The notes: generated by a model from the letters alone, not told the origin. Shown: positions 1 to 5,742, counted from the stretch's first letter. The stretch is 9,789 bases of DNA from Methanomassiliicoccaceae archaeon (GCA_016919565.1 JACXTO010000066.1:1-9789), one strand, 5' to 3'. Numbers and translations: made by a program.

Positions 1-521
1 CCCCCGCCGGTCTGGGGGATGCCCACGTTGTGGCGATAGGCGATCGCCCTCTCGTTATAGTAGGATGCCCAGCAGCGCTTCACAGCCTCTGGGACCTCAT
101 CCGACGGCACATTGAGAAAGGTATCCTGCTGTCCGGCGAAGGATGCATCGGGCAAATCCTCGGCGACAGCGGAGGAGCGGACCGCCCAGAGGGAGTCCTT
201 CCCCATGTTGTCGAGTTCCCCTCCGAACTCATCGCGGACGTATCCTTCGATCTGAGCCGAGAGGATCATTTCCTTGATGCGCTTCGATGCCTTTTCCAGG
301 GCTGCCTCGTCGTCCAGGTCGGCGCCATCGAATGCCTCCTTGATTCGTTCGTTCAGTCCGAGCTTCACAAGGAACTTGTCGTAGGTGGTGATGGGGATCA
401 CGAAGCCCTCTGGCACCTGGAATCCCGCGCATGCCAGGGCGGAGAGGTTCGCGGCCTTCGGGCCTACCAGTGGGTAATCGTCCTTGGCGATCTTGCCCAG
501 GCTCAACAGCTTCTTCTCCAC
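1..521 (-). CDS. ppsA: Phosphoenolpyruvate synthase, N-terminal part (runs off the window)
   Basis: PEP synthase converts pyruvate, ATP and water to PEP, AMP and phosphate in the cytoplasm, the entry step of gluconeogenesis. About 173 N-terminal residues are visible and the frame is open to the window edge, so the swivelling phosphohistidine and PEP-binding domains lie outside. The visible part matches the PPDK_N ATP-grasp-like domain: VGPKAANLS at about residues 19-27, VPEGFVIP at 36-43, AVRSSAVAEDLPDASFAGQQ at 113-132 (nucleotide/phosphate-binding loop) and CWASYYNERAIAYR at 150-163. I chose the GTG at 521-519 because the conserved N-terminus starts directly after it; a run of six G at 537-532 lies about 10 nt upstream and may be its ribosome binding site. 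An ATG a few bases upstream is in another frame. The gene diverges from the FBPase-like gene, consistent with a gluconeogenic context. Family assignment is firm; PEP synthase rather than pyruvate phosphate dikinase is an inference from the sequence style. Confidence 0.9.
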   Translation of the reverse strand, partial: MEKKLLSLGKIAKDDYPLVGPKAANLSALACAGFQVPEGFVIPITTYDKFLVKLGLNERIKEAFDGADLDDEAALEKASKRIKEMILSAQIEGYVRDEFGGELDNMGKDSLWAVRSSAVAEDLPDASFAGQQDTFLNVPSDEVPEAVKRCWASYYNERAIAYRHNVGIPQTGG

Positions 522-588
522 GATGCATCTTCCCCCCGTCAATGCTGGGAACGAAGTCCGCGCACTGGCCTAAGGGAATCCACTGGTC

Positions 589-597
589 AAATTAAAT
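589..597 (-). promoter_or_regulatory. Candidate TATA box for the PEP synthase gene
   Basis: Reading the minus strand, ATTTAATTT is the only AT-rich block in the 522-674 divergent region suited to this gene. It would place transcription start near 567 and leave a leader of roughly 45 nt before the GTG at 521. The same block could also serve the plus strand, so its direction is uncertain. Confidence 0.4.
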
Positions 598-623
598 GAT
601 TTGCCACGCCGCCATGTTCCGAA

Positions 624-638
624 GATTCCCGAATCGGG
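624..638. repeat. Overlapping short palindromes upstream of the FBPase-like gene
   Basis: GATTC-CC-GAATC (624-635) and CCCGA-A-TCGGG (628-638) are two overlapping 5-bp inverted repeats. They lie just upstream of the TATA-like stretch at 643-650. The position, where a dimeric regulator or TFB could contact DNA, makes an operator possible, but the repeats are short and could be chance. Confidence 0.35.
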
Positions 639-642
639 CAAG

Positions 643-650
643 TCTTTATG
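643..650 (+). promoter_or_regulatory. Candidate TATA box for the FBPase-like gene (leaderless start at 675)
   Basis: The stretch TCTTTATG, preceded by purine-rich GGGCAAG, has its centre about 27 nt before the ATG at 675. That is the usual archaeal TATA-to-start distance, so transcription would begin at or very near this ATG. If so, the in-frame ATG at 648 lies inside the promoter and cannot be the start of translation. This match to the TATA consensus is only moderate. Confidence 0.4.
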
Positions 651-674
651 CCAGTCGCATCATACTCGATTCCG

Positions 675-1448
675 ATGAAAGAAGCGTTGCATCTCATAGC
701 CCGAAAGGTCAGGGAGGCGGAGCGCGCCATCCCCGATCACACCGACAAGGGCGAGGAGCTCGGCATGGGCGCGGACGGATCGCCGACGCTCTTCGTTGAC
801 AAGCTGGCAGAGGACATCATCGTCCGGTTCGTGGAGGAGCGGGACCTTCCATTCAACATTCTCTCCGAGGAGATCGGCTTTGTCGATCGCGGCAAGAAGA
901 AGACCCTGGTGGTCGACCCGATCGATGGGACGTACAACGCGGCCATGGGCGTGCCGTTCTACAGCGTATCACTGGCCGTCGCAACCCATTCGCTTCGTGA
1001 CGCGGAGATGGCGCTGGTCCAGAACCTGGTGACCGGCGACACCTACTTCGCGGAGAAGGGCAAGGGCGCGACGCTGAACGGGACGAGGATCCATGTTCGT
1101 AAGTACCTGCCGCCCAGCTCCACATTCCTTTGCTACATGGGCAAGTTCGCCACCAGCGACACCCTGGAGCTGATGAGGAAGGCCAGGAGGGCGCGGTCGT
1201 TGGGGTGCGCCTCGCTCGAGATGTGCCTGGTCGCCCAGGGCAAGGCGGACGCCTACTACCTCAACTGCGAGGTGCTGGAACGTGCCATCCGGGTGGTGGA
1301 CATCGCCGCCTCCTCGTTGATACTCTGGGAGGCTGGCGGGGAGATCGTCGACATGAACGACCGTCCGCTCGACATGCGCCTCGACCTCGAGGACCGAAGA
1401 AATTACCTTGCGTATGGCGATGAGGCGGTCAAGGGGGTGTTCTTCTGA
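675..1448 (+). CDS. Archaeal FBPase/IMPase-family phosphatase (fructose-1,6-bisphosphatase or NADP phosphatase)
   Basis: This is a metal-dependent sugar-phosphatase-fold enzyme of 257 residues with the inositol monophosphatase signature. EEIG (residues 65-68), DPIDGT (81-86) and the late Asp209 in RVVDIAAS supply the usual metal ligands; these spacings and the length resemble the archaeal dual FBPase/IMPase (MJ0109 type, about 250 residues). GATLNG at 131-136 is the family's mid-protein motif and ILWEAGG at 216-222 its C-terminal strand. Likely reactions are fructose-1,6-bisphosphate to fructose-6-phosphate, inositol-1-phosphate hydrolysis, or NADP+ dephosphorylation. The NAD kinase gene starts within 8 nt downstream. 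In MJ0917 of Methanocaldococcus a phosphatase of this family is fused in front of an NAD kinase, so NADP phosphatase activity is plausible. I prefer the ATG at 675 over the one at 648, which adds nine residues that fall on a TATA-like site. Family is certain; substrate is not. Confidence 0.88.
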   Translation: MKEALHLIARKVREAERAIPDHTDKGEELGMGADGSPTLFVDKLAEDIIVRFVEERDLPFNILSEEIGFVDRGKKKTLVVDPIDGTYNAAMGVPFYSVSLAVATHSLRDAEMALVQNLVTGDTYFAEKGKGATLNGTRIHVRKYLPPSSTFLCYMGKFATSDTLELMRKARRARSLGCASLEMCLVAQGKADAYYLNCEVLERAIRVVDIAASSLILWEAGGEIVDMNDRPLDMRLDLEDRRNYLAYGDEAVKGVFF

Positions 1449-1456
1449 GATTCGGA

Positions 1457-2254
1457 ATGACCGCGAACGTCGGTATCCCGGTCGGGCGGAAGCTGGCCAA
1501 GGAAGCCTATAAGGCTCTGAAAGGACAGGACCTCGTCCTGGAGAAGGAGATCGCCAAGGTGCTGGGGCAGAAAGGGCACGGCATCGAGGACATGGACGTC
1601 GACATCATGATCGCGGTCGGCGGGGACGGCACCATCCTCAGGGCGTTGCAGAAGAACCGCGCCCCGGTGCTGGGCATCAACGCCGGCGACCTGGGTTTCC
1701 TCACTGAGATACCATGCAATGAGGTGAAGCAGGGGATCGAACGCGTCCTGAGGGGCGATTACATCCTGGACGAGAGGACGAAATTGAAGAGCACTATCAA
1801 CGGGAAGAGGGTCCAGGACGCCACCAACGAGGCGGTGGTGCACACCGCGCACATCGCCAAGATCCGTCATTTCAAGGTCTACGTGGATGATGAGCTGGCC
1901 ATAGAGGTCAAGGCGGACGGCATAATCATCGCCACTCCAACCGGCTCGACCTGCTACGCCATGTCCGTTGGCGCGCCGATGCTCGATCCGAGGATCGAGG
2001 GGCTGATCATCGCCCCGATGGCGCCGTTCAAGTTCGCCGGACGGCCGACCGTCGTCCCGGCCAAGAGCGACATCAGGGTGGAGATGGTCCACCCCAAGCC
2101 ATGCGTGCTGGTCTGCGATGGCCAGGAAGAGATCAAACTGAGCGGCAGCGAGAAGCTTGATTTCACCGTCTCCGAGGAAAAGGCCCGCTTCATCTCATTC
2201 GGCCGCAGCTTCTACACCAAGGCGAGGATGAAGCTGATGGACGGGACATGCTGA
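1457..2254 (+). CDS. nadK: NAD kinase (ATP/polyphosphate-NAD kinase family)
   Basis: NAD kinase phosphorylates NAD+ to NADP+, the only known route to NADP. The 265-residue product carries the diagnostic GGDGT at 55-59, GINAGDLGFLTE at 73-84, the NE dipeptide at 124-125 and DGIIIATPTGSTCYAMS at 154-170. CDGQE at 220-224 near the C-terminus is also typical. Length is normal. Start choice is open: the ATG at 1457 leaves the first beta strand truncated, whereas reading back to CTG at 1445 gives LRFGMTANVG, a proper family N-terminus. The Shine-Dalgarno-like GGGGGTGTTC at 1433-1442 lies too far from the ATG (about 17 nt) but only about 5 nt from that CTG. The CTG overlaps the stop codon of the upstream phosphatase gene, so the two are probably translationally coupled. 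The downstream JAMM gene overlaps by 7 nt. Function is firm. Confidence 0.93.
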   Translation: MTANVGIPVGRKLAKEAYKALKGQDLVLEKEIAKVLGQKGHGIEDMDVDIMIAVGGDGTILRALQKNRAPVLGINAGDLGFLTEIPCNEVKQGIERVLRGDYILDERTKLKSTINGKRVQDATNEAVVHTAHIAKIRHFKVYVDDELAIEVKADGIIIATPTGSTCYAMSVGAPMLDPRIEGLIIAPMAPFKFAGRPTVVPAKSDIRVEMVHPKPCVLVCDGQEEIKLSGSEKLDFTVSEEKARFISFGRSFYTKARMKLMDGTC

Positions 2255-2634
2255 GCCAAGACAAGGCATCCCTGCGCATCGACGCCGGCCTGCTCGATGC
2301 CATCAACGAGGCGGCGGTGCAGACCTATCCTAACGAGTTCGTCGCAGCCCTGAGGGCGGAGGAAGGCACCATCAGGGAGATGCTGATGCTGCCGGGGACG
2401 ATCTCCGGGGAGACGTCCGGCATCTTGCACTTGCACATGCTGCCGATCGACTTCAGCGTCGTCGGCACGGTGCATTCCCATCCCGGCCACAGCGCCCGCC
2501 CCTCCGAGGCGGACCTGGCCTTCTTCTCGCACTTCGGCTCGGTGCACATCATCACTTGCTTGCCGTTCGACCGCACCAGCTGGAGAGCTTACAATCTCCG
2601 AGGCGAGCGCATCGAGCTGAAGGTCGAGGGCTAG
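2248..2634 (+). CDS. JAMM/MPN-family metallopeptidase (Mov34/PAD-1-like), minimal single domain
   Basis: JAMM domains are zinc isopeptidases. Archaeal members remove ubiquitin-like SAMP modifiers or process sulfur-carrier proteins. The 128-residue protein is essentially only the domain: Glu30 in YPNEF is the general base, and HSHPGHSARPSEAD at 76-89 gives the complete H-x-H-x7-S-x2-D zinc signature (His76, His78, Ser86, Asp89). All catalytic residues are present, so it should be active. No signal peptide or membrane segment is visible, so it is probably cytoplasmic. The start ATG overlaps the NAD kinase stop by 7 nt (ATGCTGA), meaning co-transcription and probably coupled translation. Its own stop codon shares CTAG with the stop of the convergent gene. 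A link to ubiquitin-like chemistry is inferred; no ubiquitin-like or E1-like gene is visible in the window, and the substrate is unknown. Confidence 0.85.
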   Translation: MLSQDKASLRIDAGLLDAINEAAVQTYPNEFVAALRAEEGTIREMLMLPGTISGETSGILHLHMLPIDFSVVGTVHSHPGHSARPSEADLAFFSHFGSVHIITCLPFDRTSWRAYNLRGERIELKVEG

Positions 2635-3857
2635 AGCACCTTGGTCCCCGGTCCGATGTTCCCTTTCGCCGAGGCGCCAGGACCGATGATGCTCCTCTCC
2701 CAGATGATCGTCCCCGCGTCGATCATGGAGTTGATGCCGGTCTTCACGTCATCGCCCATGATCACTCCCAGCTTCCTCCGGCCGGAGTCGATCAGCTCGC
2801 CCTTGAAGGACACCCGGACGTTCTTGTCGTCGAAGCGTAGGTTCGCCACCTTCGTCCCAGCCCCAAGGTTGCATCGCTCCCCGATTATGCTGTCCCCCAC
2901 GTAATTGTGATGCGGGACGTGCGTCCCGGCCATGACGATGGAGTTCTTGATCTCCACCGAGGAGCCGATGCGCACGTTGGGGCCGAAGCAGCAGCCGGGG
3001 CGGACATAGCAGTTCGGTCCGATGTCGCAATCTTTCGCGATGTAGACCGGTCCGGTGATGTAGCTGCCCGAGCGCACCCTGGCGCCCTTCTCCACCACCA
3101 CCTCGCCCTTCATGACCACGTTCTCCTCCACCTCGCCCTCGACCTTGCCGACCAAGCGGGACATGAAGATGTCGTTGGCGGTCAATAAGTCCCAGGGCCG
3201 CCCCAGGTCGATCCATTCGCTCATAATGCGGTGGATCAGTACGTCCTCGGACTTTGCCAGTATAGTGATCGTATCGGTGATCTCGTACTCCCCACGGACT
3301 GATTTGGGGGTGTTACGGATGAGCTCGAAGATCTTGGGGGTGAAGACGAAAAGGCCGGCGTTGATCAGGTCCGATGGCGGCCTCTTTGGCTTCTCCAGTA
3401 TCCGGATCAGCTTGCCGTCCTTCTCCTCGATCACGCCGAACTTGCTTGGATCTTCCACCGTCACCGCTCCCACGACAGTCCTGCCATTACGTTCGAACAT
3501 CGCCCGCATGGCCTTGATGTCCGTCTCGGAGACGACGACGTCGCCGTTGACGACGAAGAAAGGCTCGTCCATCACGCCCTCGGCATACCCGATGGCGTTG
3601 GCGGTGCCCAATCGCTGCCTTTGCTCCAGGTAAGTGATCTTGAGGCCGAGCTCCGAGCCGTTGCCGTAATACTCCTTGATGCGGTTGGCCTTCCAACCGA
3701 CGAGCAAAGCGACCTCCGTAACCCCAGCGGACTGGAGCGCGTGGAAGATATGGCTCAGGAATGGCTTCCCGGCGACGGGCAGCAATGGCTTGGGTATGTT
3801 CGAGGTGAGCGGTCGGAGCCGCTTCCCCTCTCCGGCGGCGAGCACAAGCGCTTTCAT
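2631..3857 (-). CDS. glmU: Bifunctional sugar-1-phosphate nucleotidyltransferase / N-acetyltransferase (archaeal GlmU-like)
   Basis: The enzyme is expected to acetylate glucosamine-1-phosphate and join the product to UTP, giving UDP-GlcNAc. Residues 1 to about 230 form the nucleotidyltransferase: LAAGEGKRLRPLT at 6-18 with KPLLPVAGKP at 23-32, NGD at 104-106, and EYEITD at 190-195. Residues from about 245 to 408 form a left-handed beta-helix of hexapeptide repeats (for example GPVYIAKDCDIGPNCYVRPG at 269-288). It contains HVPHHNYVGDSIIGERCNLG at 313-332, the acetyltransferase-like region, then NLRFDDKNV as in archaeal homologues such as ST0452 of Sulfolobus. Its 408 residues fit this archaeal type, which is shorter than bacterial GlmU. 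The start ATG overlaps the GlmM stop as ATGA, so it is the second gene of a coupled operon. A glucose-1-phosphate thymidylyl- or uridylyltransferase role is the main alternative; the acetyltransferase segment and the GlmM neighbour favour amino-sugar work. Confidence 0.85.
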   Translation of the reverse strand: MKALVLAAGEGKRLRPLTSNIPKPLLPVAGKPFLSHIFHALQSAGVTEVALLVGWKANRIKEYYGNGSELGLKITYLEQRQRLGTANAIGYAEGVMDEPFFVVNGDVVVSETDIKAMRAMFERNGRTVVGAVTVEDPSKFGVIEEKDGKLIRILEKPKRPPSDLINAGLFVFTPKIFELIRNTPKSVRGEYEITDTITILAKSEDVLIHRIMSEWIDLGRPWDLLTANDIFMSRLVGKVEGEVEENVVMKGEVVVEKGARVRSGSYITGPVYIAKDCDIGPNCYVRPGCCFGPNVRIGSSVEIKNSIVMAGTHVPHHNYVGDSIIGERCNLGAGTKVANLRFDDKNVRVSFKGELIDSGRRKLGVIMGDDVKTGINSMIDAGTIIWERSIIGPGASAKGNIGPGTKVL

Positions 3858-5158
3858 TTCAGACAGCCCCCGACCACCCGCTCCGCTAGGTTGTCCAGCA
3901 GGTCCAGGGACTCCTCGGACCTGGCCTCAACGGTCACTCTGATCTTAGGCTCCGTACCCGACAGTCTAACCAAGAACCACCCCTCCTTGAACTCGGCCCG
4001 ATATCCATCTACGGTGATAAGGCGGTCGCAGTCGATCTCCTTCATTGCCTGCTCAAGTCGCTTCTGCACTCCCGCCCGATTCTCGTTCTTGAATGCCTGT
4101 GACATCCGCGAGACCGGATACTTGGGCAGGGCGTCGACCATCTCCGACAGCGGCCGTTCCCTTACCATGGACGAGAGCAATGCCGCGGCGTACACGCCGT
4201 CCGGGCAGAGCGTCTGGTCCGGGAAGATGAATGTGCCCGATGGCTCCCCACCGAAGTCAGCCCCGGTCACTTTCAGCGCCTCGGCCACGTAGACGTCCCC
4301 CACCCTGGTGCGATGGACCTTGCCTTCCACGAGGTCATCAAGTACCATCGAGGCGTCCACTGGTGCCACGACGTTCCTTGCCTTCAGAGCCACGGCGAAG
4401 AGAGCGATCAAGCGGTCGCCGTCGATGTAGCGTCCGTTCTCGTCCACCGCCACCATGCGGTCGCCGTCGCCGTCGTGGGCGATGCCGAGCGCCGCTCCCT
4501 TATGGGTGACGAGGCTCTTCAGATCATCCAGATTCTCCTCGGTCGGCTCCGGCGAGCGGCCGGGGAAGAACCCATCAGGCTGCGAATTGATGCTTGTGAC
4601 CTTGCATCCCAGCTTGCGCAGCAGCAGCGGGGTTATCACCGAGGTGGCGCTATTGGCGCAGTCCACCACCACCTCCGCGTCCGCGCTGCCGACCGCTTCC
4701 ATGACCGCATCCATGTGGTCTTTTAGAGCAGTGGAGTGATGTGAGAGCGAGCCTACCCCACGCCAATCCGGGCGGCGGAAGGCCCCGGAGGAAATCAATT
4801 CCTCCACCTTGCGCATCTGGGGCGAGTCGAAGGCGGAGCCGTCAGGATTCCACATCTTGACACCGTTGTACTCAGGAGGATTGTGCGAGGCGGTCACCAT
4901 CAGGCCGCAATCGAAAGTGGCAGCGGCACGGGCCAGCGTGGGCGTCGGCACCATCCCGGCCTGGGCCACACTTGCGCCGCTGGCCATCGCTCCAGCTTCC
5001 AGCGCGCAAATCACCAGGTCCCCGCTGGTGCGCGGGTCCTTGGCCACGATGATGTTGTCGGCGATGCTGCCAGCTGCGGCACCGATCTTCAGAGCTAGGT
5101 CGACGGTAAACTCTGATCCGAGCTTGCCGCGAATTCCGGAGGAACCGAATAATGACAT
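3854..5158 (-). CDS. glmM: Phosphoglucosamine mutase / phosphohexomutase (archaeal GlmM-like)
   Basis: The enzyme moves phosphate between C6 and C1 of glucosamine (or glucose/mannose). The 434-residue product has all four alpha-D-phosphohexomutase signatures: phosphoserine loop TASHNPPEYNGVK at 89-101 with Ser91, metal-binding DGDGDR at 229-234, sugar-binding GGEPSGTF at 303-310, and phosphate-binding RLSGTEPKIR at 398-407. The open frame extends 50 codons further upstream, but the family N-terminus (MSLFGSSGIRG) begins at 5158; the extension has no recognisable sequence and covers the promoter. A TATA-like TTTATCAT lies about 37 nt before this ATG, implying a leader of about 10 nt. The stop overlaps the next gene's ATG (ATGA). 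Pairing with the nucleotidyltransferase/acetyltransferase gene supports a UDP-GlcNAc route, needed for protein glycosylation and possibly lipid or surface glycans. Substrate preference cannot be read from the sequence. Confidence 0.92.
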   Translation of the reverse strand: MSLFGSSGIRGKLGSEFTVDLALKIGAAAGSIADNIIVAKDPRTSGDLVICALEAGAMASGASVAQAGMVPTPTLARAAATFDCGLMVTASHNPPEYNGVKMWNPDGSAFDSPQMRKVEELISSGAFRRPDWRGVGSLSHHSTALKDHMDAVMEAVGSADAEVVVDCANSATSVITPLLLRKLGCKVTSINSQPDGFFPGRSPEPTEENLDDLKSLVTHKGAALGIAHDGDGDRMVAVDENGRYIDGDRLIALFAVALKARNVVAPVDASMVLDDLVEGKVHRTRVGDVYVAEALKVTGADFGGEPSGTFIFPDQTLCPDGVYAAALLSSMVRERPLSEMVDALPKYPVSRMSQAFKNENRAGVQKRLEQAMKEIDCDRLITVDGYRAEFKEGWFLVRLSGTEPKIRVTVEARSEESLDLLDNLAERVVGGCLK

Positions 5159-5190
5159 GTTCAAACTCGATTTGGAGACGGCGGCTGCGA

Positions 5191-5198
5191 ATGATAAA
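5191..5198 (-). promoter_or_regulatory. Candidate TATA box of the glmM-glmU operon
   Basis: On the minus strand, AAAGG precedes TTTATCAT, with the box centred about 37 nt before the ATG at 5158. This would start transcription near 5168-5170, giving a short leader. No strong Shine-Dalgarno is visible, only GAG in the leader. Confidence 0.5.
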
Positions 5199-5277
5199 CC
5201 TTTTTCCGAAATCCGCTCTACGCGAAATGACGAGTTGATGCTGGCGTCGATCGCCATTTTTGCCGTTAACGTTGTTA

Positions 5278-5357
5278 CTCTGGCTCGGCATCCAGAGCAT
5301 GCCAGCAATCTTGAAAAACCGGCGAAAGATATTAAAAGGATGAAATACTGGATGCCG
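5278..5357. repeat. Cluster of inverted repeats between glmM and the small-protein gene
   Basis: CGGCATCCAG (5286-5295) is matched by its exact reverse complement CTGGATGCCG (5348-5357), a perfect 10-bp inverted repeat 52 bp apart. Two shorter ones overlap the left arm: CTCTGG-8-CCAGAG (5278-5297) and GGCAT-7-ATGCC (5287-5303). They lie in the 306-nt gap between divergent genes, upstream of both promoters, where paired regulator sites would be expected. Apart from these repeats and the promoter elements, I see no gene or stable RNA in 5159-5464. A frame of 10 codons at 5340-5372 (MKYWMPVTIG) has only a weak AAAGG before it and is probably chance. Confidence 0.5.
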
Positions 5358-5366
5358 GTAACTATC

Positions 5367-5383
5367 GGATAAATTTTATATAT
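5367..5383 (+). promoter_or_regulatory. Strong TATA-type promoter of the small-protein gene
   Basis: A purine-rich stretch GGATAAA, like a TFB recognition element, is followed by TTTTATATAT (5374-5383), the best TATA box in the window. Transcription would be expected near 5400-5405, giving a leader of about 60 nt. This suggests a well-expressed gene. Confidence 0.7.
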
Positions 5384-5401
5384 GGGTAAAATACATTACA
5401 T

Positions 5402-5434
5402 ACTGGTCATGACTGGACAAATGGCCAGTGCATG
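5402..5434 (+). promoter_or_regulatory. Repeat and hairpin at the transcription start of the small-protein gene
   Basis: ACTGG occurs directly at 5402 and 5411 and inverted (CCAGT) at 5425-5429. CATG-ACTGG (5408-5416) can pair with CCAGT-G-CATG (5425-5434) as a nine-pair stem with one bulged G and an 8-nt loop. GTCATGAC (5406-5413) and TGGCCA (5422-5427) are exact palindromes. As DNA this could be an operator overlapping the start site; as RNA it could be a 5' leader hairpin upstream of the ribosome binding site. Confidence 0.5.
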
Positions 5435-5450
5435 AGCCGATAAAACACAC

Positions 5451-5458
5451 AGGAGGGA
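5451..5458 (+). promoter_or_regulatory. Strong Shine-Dalgarno that decides the small-protein start
   Basis: AGGAGGGA is a near-perfect ribosome binding site. Counting from GGAGG, it lies 8 nt before TTG (5465), 11 before GTG (5468) and 14 before ATG (5471), three consecutive in-frame start codons. Spacing favours TTG, codon strength favours ATG. Confidence 0.7.
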
Positions 5459-5464
5459 CATTCT

Positions 5465-5683
5465 TTGGTGATGGAGAAGATAAGCCTAGACAAGGCAAAG
5501 GATATCGCAAAGAAGAAGGGATTGAAGCCTGGCCGCGTCAAGGGAACGAATGGGGTGCAGTTCACAAAGGGCAACAACGCTCGCCTTGAGATCGTTTCCT
5601 GGGACGTATTCGAGAAGACCCTCGGCGACAGAAAGCTCGCGGTCTTCGAGAGTGGCGGCTGGATGAAGATAATGAAGAAGTAA
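5465..5683 (+). CDS. Small lysine-rich protein of unknown function
   Basis: I do not recognise a named family. The product is 72 residues from TTG 5465 (70 from ATG 5471), basic and lysine-rich, with no signal peptide, membrane segment, cysteine pair or zinc motif. The N-terminal half (SLDKAKDIAKKKGLKPGRVK, 7-26) looks like a helix followed by a basic turn. The middle (NGVQFTKGNNARLEIVSW, 29-46) looks like beta strands, and the end has an SGGWMKIMKK tail (63-72). The pattern would suit a small nucleic-acid-binding or regulatory protein, but that is a guess. Evidence that it is a real gene: a strong TATA box, an AGGAGGGA ribosome binding site, codon use like its neighbours (GTC, CTC, AAG rich), and a terminator-like hairpin directly after. 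It stands alone between divergent and convergent neighbours. Confidence 0.8.
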   Translation: MVMEKISLDKAKDIAKKKGLKPGRVKGTNGVQFTKGNNARLEIVSWDVFEKTLGDRKLAVFESGGWMKIMKK

Positions 5684-5703
5684 ATTCTTCTAACTCCCTA
5701 CTC

Positions 5704-5742
5704 AATAAACCCTTTCCACTCGTTTATTATTGCTTTTCTCTT
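5704..5742 (+). terminator. Terminator after the small-protein gene
   Basis: AATAAAC (5704-5710) pairs exactly with GTTTATT (5722-5728) around an 11-nt loop, and is followed by the T-rich stretch TGCTTTTCTCTT (5731-5742). The U-rich tail follows only in the plus direction, so it should end the small-protein transcript; the T-rich part overlaps the end of the convergent phosphoesterase gene. Confidence 0.55.

Noticed and set aside
229..528. A minus-strand frame from the ATG at 528 in front of PEP synthase
   Set aside because: It is out of frame with the conserved PEP synthase sequence and its arginine- and glycine-rich translation is typical of a wrong-frame reading of GC-rich DNA.
30..599. 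A 189-codon plus-strand open frame at the left end
   Set aside because: It runs antisense to a clear PEP synthase N-terminal domain on the minus strand and its translation resembles no protein family.
1403..2092. A 229-codon minus-strand frame opposite the NAD kinase
   Set aside because: It is a mirror frame of the NAD kinase gene, rich in Asp, His and Arg, with no family motif.
5159..5308. A 50-residue N-terminal extension of GlmM
   Set aside because: The family N-terminus starts at 5158, and the extension covers the TATA-like box and has no recognisable sequence.
4809..5372. A 187-codon plus-strand frame opposite the start of glmM
   Set aside because: It lies antisense to conserved mutase motifs and continues through the intergenic region; no ribosome binding site or family resemblance.
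5340..5372. A possible 10-residue leader peptide (MKYWMPVTIG) before the small-protein gene
   Set aside because: It lies upstream of and into the strong TATA box, so it would not be on that transcript, and it has only a weak AAAGG.
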